Shown piece by piece: positions 27,364 through 33,443 of a stretch of 37,471 nt of DNA. The DNA lies in the NCBI GenBank assembly GCA_031275395.1, contig JAISOU010000015.1, positions 1 through 37,471 on the forward strand. Reading direction: 5' to 3'. The translations under genes and the position numbers were made by a program. How positions within the stretch are numbered: the stretch's first letter is position 1; every line of letters starts with the position of its first letter. This DNA comes from Helicobacteraceae bacterium (GTDB lineage Bacteria; Campylobacterota; Campylobacteria; Campylobacterales; SZUA-545). Below the pieces are notes generated by a model. It worked only from the letters and a program-made list of their open reading frames with translations. It did no database searches and was not told the DNA's origin.

Positions 27364-28064
27364 CTATTTTGCTTCTTCTTCGTTTGCGTTAGCTATAAAC
27401 TTTTTATGCAGTTCGTTGATATGAATAGCCGCCTGTCGTCCGTTAAAAACGCTACCCATTATAATCTCGCTATCTTTTGTAAATCTATGCGCGACTCGAA
27501 CGTTATAAGTTTTTAAAATCCAACTGAAAAAACTAGGATAATACGATGCGGTATCAATATCTCTCCATTTAACGCCTGAAGCGCCTTTAGACCAAGGTAG
27601 TATGCCGCTATACTTCCACACTCCGTCGTTATCGGTATACAAACTAAAACTTCTTAAATATAAAAGGTTGTAGATAAAAAAAAGAGCGAGGCGATCGAGG
27701 CTAATCCAACTGGCGCCCAAAACGCAATATCGTTAAAAAGTTCCATATGATCTCTTAAAAATTTTATAATCGATCCGAGTCCCTTTTCCTTTAAGTCTTT
27801 TGGCGTCGTTTGATCTAACGCGCCGTCTAACTTGCCCAAAAAGTATGTTAGCTCGTAGTAGACGCCGTATAAAATCGCCAACTTAATAGCAAACGCTACG
27901 CATTCCTAGAAATATGCCGTCCATGAAATCTTAAAGCGTTTAATAACGCCGCCTTGCTCGCTCCATACTTCCATTTGACAACCTTTAAGAATATTGTCGT
28001 GTATTCTCTCTAAAATTACCTTAAAAACCGTGAAATCTGCGTCCGCGATCGATGAAAACCCCAT
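27364..28064 (-). pseudogene. broken membrane-protein gene (one stop codon, one frameshift at a T8 run)
   Basis: Three pieces on the minus strand read as one protein. Piece 1 (28064-27906) starts MGFSSIADADFTVFKVILER and ends at TAG (27908-27906). The same frame continues after that TAG as ECVAFAIKLAILYGVYYELT. It runs to IAFWAPVGLASIASLFFL, then ends by frameshift. Piece 3 (ending 27364) picks up in another frame as FIYNLLYLRSFSLYTDNDGV and continues to HINELHKKFIANANEEEAK. The frames switch at eight T on the coding strand (27676-27683); nine would join them. The joined product would have a hydrophobic segment at the junction. I do not recognise the family. The area is AT-rich compared with the block to its left. 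Alternatives are a phase-variable gene or separate small genes. Confidence 0.55.
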
Positions 28065-28191
28065 TCTTGCGACTTTAGCGTATCGTAGCCATCAATATAA
28101 AAAGACTAAGTTTTAGTTAATTTTCAGCGTCTTACAAGGGCTTTTTTGATACCTTTAGCCGTTTATCTTTAGTTAAAAGAGGAGGGCGATT

Positions 28192-28542
28192 ATGGCAAAC
28201 GCATATCAGGAGGAAAATCTACCAAGTGAGGTTAAGGATTTTCACCGCATTATATCGAGCGCGATGGAGGAGCTAGAGGCGATAGATTTCTACAATCAAC
28301 GCGCCGTCGTCGCAATCGATAGCGAGGCAAAGTCAATCTTTGAACATAACCGCAACGAGGAGATCGAACATTTCGCAATGTGCGTCGAATGGCTTCGGCG
28401 CAATAACGAAGTTTTTGACGAAGCGTTGCGAGGATTTTTGTTTAGCGAAGGCGCGATTATCAACGCCGAAGCGGCATTTACAGGCGGCGATAAAAGCGGC
28501 GGCAATTCTGGCGGCTCGCTTGGCGTCGGTTCGTTGAAGTAG
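28192..28542 (+). CDS. encapsulated ferritin-like cargo protein (EncFtn)
   Basis: 116 residues of the encapsulin-associated ferritin family, a two-helix ferroxidase that forms a decamer with iron sites at subunit interfaces. Ligand residues are readable: EE at 26-27 in SAMEELEAIDFYNQR (with Y34), and E56, E57 and H60 in HNRNEEIEHFAM. WLRRNN and FLFSEGAI follow as in known EncFtn. The C-terminal tail is a Gly/Ser linker ending GGSLGVGSLK (107-116), the typical targeting peptide that docks cargo inside the shell. AGAGGAGGG precedes the ATG. The shell gene follows 11 bases later. Role: oxidises Fe(II) and delivers it for storage inside the shell. Confidence 0.93.
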   Translation: MANAYQEENLPSEVKDFHRIISSAMEELEAIDFYNQRAVVAIDSEAKSIFEHNRNEEIEHFAMCVEWLRRNNEVFDEALRGFLFSEGAIINAEAAFTGGDKSGGNSGGSLGVGSLK

Positions 28543-28553
28543 GGGAGGGCACA

Positions 28554-29348
28554 ATGAGCATTTTGAAACGAAATCTTGCGCCGTTTGGCGGCGAAGTGTG
28601 GGAAGCGATAGGGGAAGAGGCAAAAAAGGTTTTTGAACGCCGTTTAACAAGCCGTAAAATAGCGGATTATGTCGGCGCTAAAGGCTTAGAGTTTGCCGCG
28701 ATCGGCACGGGAAAAACGACGGCGCTAAAAGAAACGTTAGGCGACGTTGCGGTTTATGCTCGCGAGGTTTTGAAGGTTTTAGAGCTTAAAACGAGTTTTG
28801 TCTTAAAACGCGAAGAGATCGATCTGATTGAGCGCGGAGCAAAAGCGTTTGATAATAGCGCGATCGTCGAGGCGGCAAAAGCGTTAAGCGACGCGGAAAA
28901 CTCGATAGTTTTTAACGGCTTTAAAAAAGAGGGGATAGTCGGAATCCTACCCGCTATGACGCAAAAGGCGGTAAAAGCTCAAGGCGACGATATATTGCCC
29001 GCAGTCGCGGAAGCGATTATAGCGTTAAAAGACGAGGGGGTAGAAGGGCCTTATATTCTTGCCGTTCAGCCGCAATACTACGGCAAACTTTTTTCGGTAG
29101 GCGAGGGCTATCCATTAACAAAAAGGCTAAACGAGCTTTTAGACGGCGGCGGAGCGATAAGATCTTCGGCGATTAAAAACGGCGCTATCGTGATCAGCGT
29201 TCGCGGCGGCGATTACGAGATTTTAGGCGGCGCGGATATTTCGCTTGGATTTGAAAAAGAAACGGCGCAAGGCGTCGAACTCTTTTTCTTTGAAACGCTA
29301 ACGTTTCGGGTTAATACTCCGGAAGCCGCAGTTTTATTGCAGTGGTAA
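28554..29348 (+). CDS. encapsulin shell protein (family 1, linocin-M18-like)
   Basis: 264 residues of the HK97-type shell protein. Start LKRNLAPFGGEVWEAIGEEA and the arm region RRLTSRKIADYVGAKGLEFA match the N-terminal arm of encapsulins. FVLKREEIDLIERGA is the E-loop region. YILAVQPQYYGKLFSVGEGY and GAIVISVRGGDYEILGGADI belong to the P and A domains, with ELFFFETLTFRVNTPEAAVL at the end. GTAGGGGAGGG precedes the ATG. Cargo gene directly upstream, so together they build an iron-storage nanocompartment. No peroxidase cargo gene is visible here. Confidence 0.93.
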   Translation: MSILKRNLAPFGGEVWEAIGEEAKKVFERRLTSRKIADYVGAKGLEFAAIGTGKTTALKETLGDVAVYAREVLKVLELKTSFVLKREEIDLIERGAKAFDNSAIVEAAKALSDAENSIVFNGFKKEGIVGILPAMTQKAVKAQGDDILPAVAEAIIALKDEGVEGPYILAVQPQYYGKLFSVGEGYPLTKRLNELLDGGGAIRSSAIKNGAIVISVRGGDYEILGGADISLGFEKETAQGVELFFFETLTFRVNTPEAAVLLQW

Positions 29349-29359
29349 AATAAAACGAT

Positions 29360-29408
29360 CGCCGCCGATTGACCACTTTTTAAGCGGCAAAGGCGGCGTT
29401 TTGTTTTG
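29360..29408 (+). terminator. candidate terminator after encapsulin
   Basis: CGCCGCC (29360-29366) and GGCGGCG (29392-29398) are complementary and are followed by TTTTGTTTTG. The loop is long (25 bases) but the stem is all G-C and the T-rich tail is good. It begins 12 bases after the encapsulin stop. Confidence 0.45.
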
Positions 29409-29472
29409 TATTGCCACGTCTGGCGGTTCTGTCGGATTTGGACGTTAAAAACGTGAAAAGGAGCGAAAATAA

Positions 29473-29757
29473 AAGGTTACAGAGCTTGCGGCGATCGCCG
29501 CTTTGGTAATTGCGGGAGCGATGATGAGCGGGTGCGCGGGTATGGCTGAAGCATACGGATCGTTGCTTGGTGTTGCTGAATCTAGAGATGAAATCAACGA
29601 GCAAACAATGTTTAACTGCTCATTGATTACCGATTTAACCAAGCAAAACGAATGTAAAGCGGAAGCCAACGTAGCGATTAGAGCGTGCGTAGATAAAGAC
29701 AGTAACAGTCTCTTTATTCGTTCTCGGAAGAAGCCAGACTTTCTTGAAATAGACTAA
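29473..29757 (+). pseudogene. small lipoprotein gene with lost start and replaced 3' end
   Basis: From 29473 the frame reads KVTELAAIAALVIAGAMMSGCAGM, a convincing lipoprotein signal with lipobox MSGC. It has no start codon: a TAA sits exactly where ATG would be expected, a few bases after a good GAAAAGGAGCG. A TTG at 29503 would start inside the signal and leave it too short. The mature part (YGSLLGVAESRDEINEQTMF with Cys residues) runs to ACVDKDSN. It then enters a 19-bp sequence (29707-29725) that is repeated at 37157-37175, and ends SRKKPDFLEID. I infer a small exported protein damaged at both ends, the 3' end at a rearrangement point. Confidence 0.4.
29707..29725 (+). repeat. 19-bp direct repeat, left copy
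   Basis: AGTCTCTTTATTCGTTCTC, identical to 37157-37175. The left copy lies in the 3' part of the damaged lipoprotein gene, the right copy inside the IS481-like remnant. It could mark an attachment site or simply a scrap of the same transposase gene. Confidence 0.6.
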
Positions 29758-29803
29758 AAATCCTGCGCCAATCATATCGTATTATTGCTAAGCTAACATC
29801 ATA

Positions 29804-29842
29804 ATTCTCCCGATCCATTTTCAAGAGAATGACAATTATGTT
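29804..29842 (+). repeat. 39-bp direct repeat, left copy, with hairpin
   Basis: Matches 35842-35880 at 35 or more of 39 positions; the differences are confined to four bases after ATTCTCCCG. Both copies contain ATTCTC ... GAGAAT as an inverted repeat of 6 bp and end in GACAATTATGTT. In this copy, CATAATT just outside also pairs with AATTATG. Two near-identical non-coding copies 6 kb apart suggest a mobile-element end or a binding site. Confidence 0.6.
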
Positions 29843-29856
29843 GCTCAAAGGACAAC

Positions 29857-29885
29857 TTGTAATTTAAGCTACGATATAGTAAAAT
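29857..29885 (+). promoter_or_regulatory. candidate promoter in the non-coding left part of the island
   Basis: TTGTAA (29857-29862), 17 bases, TAAAAT (29880-29885). No ORF follows; a strong hairpin with a T-rich tail lies 53 bases downstream. Confidence 0.35.
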
Positions 29886-29891
29886 ATTCAT

Positions 29892-29972
29892 AGCAAAAGA
29901 GGGATTTTTTAACATTCTGTATTCCTTTTTTGTAAGTCCTCTCGCTTGCCAAGCGAGAGGCATTTTATTAGC
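29892..29972 (+). ncRNA. candidate small RNA of about 80 nt
   Basis: Proposed only from the spacing of a promoter-like pair (29857-29885) and a perfect 10-bp terminator-like stem (29938-29960) with no ORF between them. The body is U-rich. No known RNA family was recognised. Confidence 0.22.
29938..29970 (+). terminator. perfect 10-bp hairpin with T-rich tail
   Basis: CCTCTCGCTT (29938-29947), loop GCC, AAGCGAGAGG (29951-29960), then CATTTTATTAG. A classical intrinsic-terminator shape, or an operator palindrome. No gene ends close upstream. Confidence 0.5.
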
Positions 29973-30185
29973 GTTTTATCGCAAACTTAAAACCTTCAAA
30001 TCCTTTTTATCGCTATAAGCAATCTGCCAGCAAATAGAGGCTACGCCTAGCGAAATGGCGTATTTTAGCACAATTTGTTCCTTTTGCAAAATCGCTAGTG
30101 CTTGCTAACGACCGCGCTTTACGCTTAAAAAGGGCGCTTCGCGCCGCTTCCGCTTCAATCGCTTTTTGATCTACAGCAGATTTAT
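29973..30185. other. non-coding stretch left of the inverted-repeat cassette
   Basis: No convincing gene. On the minus strand a frame leads out of the inverted repeat and reads MRGIKPNKSAVDQKAIEAEA before becoming low-complexity and arginine-rich; there is no ribosome binding site and the equivalent frame at the other repeat ends at once. GGCGCTTCGCGCC (near 30133) forms a small hairpin. Confidence 0.35.
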
Positions 30186-30420
30186 TTGGTTTTATTCCTC
30201 TCATCGTTTCTCTAGCGGCATTATTTCTACGCTTGATTTTGTCTAGTAAAGGGTTTGCGCTTCGCTTCAACGCGCGAGCATAAAACCGTGCGCTTTTGCT
30301 TGCTACGGCAAGCCGTAGAGCAAAAGGAGCAAGATTTATCCCTCTCGCGCTACGCCTTCGGCTTGCCCTTGACAAGCAAAATCTAAGCGTGAGATTTGCC
30401 GCAATCGAAACGATGAGCGG
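30186..30420 (+). repeat. left arm of a ~235-bp inverted repeat
   Basis: Reverse complement of 31142-31376 with about a dozen differences, including two single-base indels (about 95% identity by hand alignment). Each arm holds two internal hairpins. One is CTTTTGCT..CTACGGC against GCCGTAG-AGCAAAAG, about 15 bp with a 2-base bulge (30293-30325). The other is built from GCAAAATCT and AGATTTGC (around 30377-30400). The outer ends read TTTGGTTTT. The arms enclose the DUF4160/DUF2442 gene pair. Confidence 0.85.
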
Positions 30421-30458
30421 AAAACGATCGCAAGTGGGCGATAAACTGTAATGATAAT

Positions 30459-30524
30459 ATATGTTTATAATATGTGATTTATATGTTTTGAATATGCTTA
30501 AAATATGGTTAAAATGTATAAAAT
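30459..30524 (+). repeat. 11-bp phased ATATG tandem array
   Basis: ATATG occurs at 30459, 30470, 30481, 30492 and 30503, exactly 11 bp apart, with a sixth degenerate unit from 30514. The outer sequences ATATGTTTAT (30459-30468) and ATAAACATAT (30523-30532) form a perfect 10-bp inverted repeat around the array. It ends just before the promoter of the DUF4160 gene. It could be curved DNA, an UP-like element, or an array of sites for a regulator. Confidence 0.75.
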
Positions 30525-30538
30525 AAACATATAAGCGC

Positions 30539-30567
30539 TTGACAACTGGACGAGAATTTGCTAGAAT
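30539..30567 (+). promoter_or_regulatory. near-consensus sigma-70 promoter of the DUF4160/DUF2442 pair
   Basis: TTGACA (30539-30544) is a perfect -35 box, followed after exactly 17 bases by TAGAAT (30562-30567), one base off consensus, with a TG at the extended -10 position. This is the best promoter in the window. It fits tight autoregulation, as often seen for toxin-antitoxin genes, but no repressor gene is evident. Confidence 0.75.
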
Positions 30568-30595
30568 AATACAATATAAAAAGGAGATTAGCGGT

Positions 30596-30862
30596 ATGCC
30601 AAGTTTATCGTCGTTTTATGGCATTATTGTTTGGATGTACTACGAAATTAGCGAAAAGCACAATAAACCGCATATTCACGCTGAATATGCTGGCGAGGAG
30701 GCTTCGATAGCGCTTGACGGCGAAGTATTGAGCGGTTCGCTTCCGAAAGCAAAAATGAAATTGCTACTTGCTTGGATGGAAATACACCGCGAAGAATTAG
30801 AAGCCAATTGGTCGCTTGCTATGAAAGGCGAAGCTTTATATAAAATTGAACCGTTAAGATGA
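30596..30862 (+). CDS. DUF4160-domain protein
   Basis: 88 residues with the DUF4160 pattern: PSLSSFYGIIVWMYYEISEK, then HNKPHIHAEYAGEEASIAL, and LPKAKMKLLLAWMEIHREEL. The HxPHIH motif is the family hallmark. Start ATG 30596 has AAGGAG 9 bases upstream; a longer frame from 30539 would begin inside the promoter. Directly upstream of a DUF2442 gene. These two families are very often adjacent in bacteria and are suspected, not proven, to be toxin-antitoxin-like. The pair lies inside the 235-bp inverted repeat and so looks like cargo of a small mobile or invertible unit. Confidence 0.85.
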   Translation: MPSLSSFYGIIVWMYYEISEKHNKPHIHAEYAGEEASIALDGEVLSGSLPKAKMKLLLAWMEIHREELEANWSLAMKGEALYKIEPLR

Positions 30863-30874
30863 TAAGGAATCGAT

Positions 30875-31117
30875 ATGTTGCAACCAATGATTTTGCGCGT
30901 AGAGCCGTTATCTGACTTTAAGTTAAGGCTCGAGTACGAGACTGGCGAGATAAAACTATTTGACGCTAAACCTTTTATAAAAGGTAGCTTTTGCGGCGAA
31001 TTGGGCAATGCGTCCTATTTCAAAGCCGTTCGCGCCGTCAAAACCCACGTTGAGTGGCCACACGGGCAGGATATAGCCCCCGAAGCGTTATATGAAACCT
31101 CGCAAAGCTTAAATTAA
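30875..31117 (+). CDS. DUF2442-domain protein
   Basis: 80 residues: VEPLSDFKLRLEYETGEIKL, FDAKPFIKGSFCGELGNASY, FKAVRAVKTHVEWPHGQDIA and PEALYE. This is the DUF2442 pattern, in which a beta sheet reads the 'GE...FD' strand pair and the domain ends in WP.G.D..P..LY. AAGGA lies upstream and the gene starts 12 bases after the DUF4160 stop, so they are one operon. Likely partner of the DUF4160 protein. About 25 bases after its stop the right inverted-repeat arm begins. Confidence 0.88.
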   Translation: MLQPMILRVEPLSDFKLRLEYETGEIKLFDAKPFIKGSFCGELGNASYFKAVRAVKTHVEWPHGQDIAPEALYETSQSLN

Positions 31118-31141
31118 CCCCGTATGTTAGTCCGATCGCAC

Positions 31142-31376
31142 TCCGCTCATCGTTTCGATTGCGGCAAATCTCGCGCTTAGATTTTGTTTGTCAAGAGCAA
31201 GCCGCAAGGCGTAGCGCGAGAGGGATAAACCTTGCTCCTTTTGCTCTACGGCTTGCCGTAGCAAGCAAAAGCGCAAGGTTTTATGCTCGCGCGTTGGAGC
31301 GAAGCGGAAACTCTTTACTAGCAAAATCAAGCGTAGAAATAATGCCGCTAGAGAAATGATGAGAGGAACAAAACCA
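31142..31376 (-). repeat. right arm of the ~235-bp inverted repeat
   Basis: Inverted copy of 30186-30420. Its outer end lies about 8 bases before the premature stop of the ArdC-like gene, which suggests that arrival of this unit cut that gene. The internal hairpins are conserved. Confidence 0.85.
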
Positions 31377-31383
31377 AAGTATT

Positions 31384-32187
31384 TTATACTCTAGGCGTTG
31401 AGCCTATTCCGAGTCTCGCTCCCGTCATAACGGACGCTATTTCGGCTCTTAGTTCCTCTTTGGCGTATTTAACGCCGCCAAATTTACCGCTTAAATCGCG
31501 GTTTAGGCGCGATTCGTGCCCCGTCCAATGCCCTAACTCGTGCAAGGCTGTTTGATAGTAACCGATCGGGGTTTTGAATTGCTCTTTTAACGGCAAGGTG
31601 ATCGTATCGGCTACCGTTTTGTAAAAAGCGCGATCGCCTTCTTTATGCTCGATCTTCGCGCCCGTTTTTTTGATGACCTTTTCGGCGTTTTCGATAGCCT
31701 TCCATTCGTGCGTTTTCGTCGGCTCTAGCGGCGGCAAACCGTCAATTTGAGAGGCGTTGAAAACAGTCGCCCAGATAATTCTAGGTTGTTCAAGTTTGAT
31801 CGTTTCCTGAACTTCTTTGCCTTTTTCGTCGAGTACGGGCTTGCCTAACTCGTCGAGTTTTGGGACGCGCTCCTCGAACTCCCAGAATTGAATAGGCGAG
31901 CCTTTTTCGCCGCGCTTGACTTGAGCGCCGATCGCTTGAGCCTGTTTGTAGGTAAGCCAGCGCGGATCGTCTTTATCTTTCGCCATAAGCGAAATCGCGT
32001 TAATGCCGCGATAGTGTTTATTAGTCGTAGGGTTATAGGGATAATAATCTTTACCCGCTTCCCATGGCTTTTGCCAAGGGGCTACGCCTTGCTCTATCTT
32101 TTCGATAATCGCGTCGGCGACTTGCTTATAGTATGGGACTTTGTTTTCAACCGATTGATCGGTCTTAGCGAGTTCGTTATCGCTCAT
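31384..32187 (-). CDS. ArdC-like antirestriction protein, C-terminally truncated
   Basis: 267 residues. The N-terminal part (about 18-110) is the ArdC/DUF1738 single-strand DNA-binding domain: YKQVADAIIEKIEQGVAPWQ, then GINAISLM, DPRWLTYKQA and VKRGEKG. The C-terminal part is zincin-like with TALHELGHWTGHESRLNR, HELGH at 216-220, and YAKEELRAEI, with a possible third ligand. Such proteins protect incoming conjugative DNA from restriction. Relatives continue for roughly 50 residues after the AEI segment, whereas this one ends GIGSTPRV and stops 8 bases from the repeat arm. The continuation is not found beyond the left arm. Follows the 83-aa gene with an 11-base overlap. Confidence 0.8.
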   Translation of the reverse strand: MSDNELAKTDQSVENKVPYYKQVADAIIEKIEQGVAPWQKPWEAGKDYYPYNPTTNKHYRGINAISLMAKDKDDPRWLTYKQAQAIGAQVKRGEKGSPIQFWEFEERVPKLDELGKPVLDEKGKEVQETIKLEQPRIIWATVFNASQIDGLPPLEPTKTHEWKAIENAEKVIKKTGAKIEHKEGDRAFYKTVADTITLPLKEQFKTPIGYYQTALHELGHWTGHESRLNRDLSGKFGGVKYAKEELRAEIASVMTGARLGIGSTPRV

Positions 32188-32428
32188 AGTTCGCTCCTAT
32201 TACGGCTTCGATCGCGTCGTCAGCGGAGATAGCATCCTCTATAAACGCGCCGGCGTCGATCGCCGCTTCGGGCGAGACTTCAATGATTGATTGCGTCGAG
32301 AGATCTATGCTCTCGTTTTGGTTTTGGTTTGCGCTCATTTTGTATCCTTTGTTTAGTTTAGCTTCGATCGTTTCGATCGGTATTTGGCGACTTTCGTCGA
32401 GACGTTCAACCCTTTGCGTTTGATTCAT
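32177..32428 (-). CDS. small acidic protein between virB11 and ardC
   Basis: 83 residues, unrecognised. The ATG at 32428 has AAAAGGAG 5 bases upstream and lies 16 bases after the virB11 stop. A second in-frame ATG (32338) also has an AAAGGAT element, so a 53-residue product is possible. The second half is strongly acidic and Ala/Ile rich (PEAAIDAGAFIEDAISADDA), the first half basic. It overlaps ardC by 11 bases. May be a regulator or accessory protein of the transfer region. Confidence 0.6.
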   Translation of the reverse strand: MNQTQRVERLDESRQIPIETIEAKLNKGYKMSANQNQNESIDLSTQSIIEVSPEAAIDAGAFIEDAISADDAIEAVIGANYER

Positions 32429-32443
32429 TCAGCTCCTTTTGCG

Positions 32444-33340
32444 TTATTTGATCGCTTTGATTGTAGCGCGATAGCTTGATCGACTTTCGCGCCTTAAATG
32501 CACAATCAAATCGATCGCGTTTTTGATATAACGCTCGATTGTCGTTTCGCTCGCGCCGTAACCTGCAAGCGAAACGTTGAGCGTTAAAGCCTCGATCGCC
32601 TTATCGGGACTATCGGCGTGAAGCGTAGCCATACTCCCGCCGTGTCCCGTGTTTAAGACGCGGAGAAAGGGCAGGGTATTATCGATGTCGAGTTCGCCCA
32701 AGATAATGCGATCGGGACGAAGCCTAACCGCCGAGTTGATTAAATCCTTGTAAGCGATCTTCGCCGCGTCCGTTCCCATTTTCGCTTTGAGTAGCTGGAC
32801 GGCGTTTGTTTGCGGCAACACTAATTCCTTAGCGTCCTCTATCGTCAATATGCGTTCCTCTAAGGGCAGGAGCGCGACAATCGAGTTTAGAAGCGTAGTT
32901 TTACCGCTACTTGTGCCGCCGCTAATTAAGATATTCTTACGCTGTTTAAGCGCGGACATAAGCTGTTCGACTATTTCCGCGCTAAACCACGTTTCAAGCG
33001 GATAGACGTTAGCCGCGCCCGCTCTGATCGCAAGAGCGAAACCGCTATCTACGACGGTTTTACCTACGATCTGCACGCGATAGTAGTATGGAGCGGGCAG
33101 GGCGCAGGCTAAGATCGGATGGAGATCGCCGAATTTTTGCCCCGCGTGCGTGGCTAACTGATGAGCTAAACTTTCAAGATATTCGAGCGTTAGGTTTTGA
33201 TCGGAGATCGTTTGAAAGCCGCTTTTAGTTTCTAAAACAATCTCTTTAGGCTTATTGATAATAAGCTCTACGAGATGTTTTGTTTTGAGGTAACGTTCGA
33301 GCGGCTCTAGCGTGCGCATAACTAAAAGATTGTTTTTCAT
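32444..33340 (-). CDS. virB11: VirB11-type conjugation/secretion ATPase
   Basis: 298-residue hexameric traffic ATPase of type IV secretion. All nucleotide motifs are intact: Walker A GGTSSGKT at 141-148, Asp box TIEDAKEL near 166, Walker B RIILGELD near 211, His box GHGGSMATLHAD at 231-242. The N-terminal domain (1-110) is complete. It is the only secretion gene here that looks intact. It starts one base after the stop of a 33-codon ORF. With VirB4 and VirD4 damaged, it probably no longer supports transfer. Confidence 0.92.
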   Translation of the reverse strand: MKNNLLVMRTLEPLERYLKTKHLVELIINKPKEIVLETKSGFQTISDQNLTLEYLESLAHQLATHAGQKFGDLHPILACALPAPYYYRVQIVGKTVVDSGFALAIRAGAANVYPLETWFSAEIVEQLMSALKQRKNILISGGTSSGKTTLLNSIVALLPLEERILTIEDAKELVLPQTNAVQLLKAKMGTDAAKIAYKDLINSAVRLRPDRIILGELDIDNTLPFLRVLNTGHGGSMATLHADSPDKAIEALTLNVSLAGYGASETTIERYIKNAIDLIVHLRRESRSSYRATIKAIK

Positions 33341-33341
33341 G

Positions 33342-33443
33342 CTAGGCTTTCAAACAATCTTTTATAGGAAAGCGATCAAAAATAAGATCGCTTAGATTAT
33401 GCGCTTTGCAATAATCAAACGCTATTTTTGCGATCTTACTCAC
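33342..33443 (-). CDS. 33-aa ORF coupled to the gene upstream (GTG start)
   Basis: GTG at 33443-33441 overlaps the TGA of the previous gene by three bases within the string GTGA, and the ORF ends at 33342, one base before the virB11 ATG. The product reads (M)SKIAKIAFDYCKAHNLSDLI followed by FDRFPIKDCLKA. The exact fit between two genes on the same strand argues for translation, though it could be the tail of a frameshifted gene. Confidence 0.42.
   Translation of the reverse strand: MSKIAKIAFDYCKAHNLSDLIFDRFPIKDCLKA

Noticed and set aside
30013-30375. Minus-strand reading frame through the left repeat arm, and two related frames through the right arm (31127-31359)
   Set aside because: Arginine/alanine-rich, no ribosome binding sites, frames not maintained between the two arms; open frames are a by-product of the repeat's base composition.
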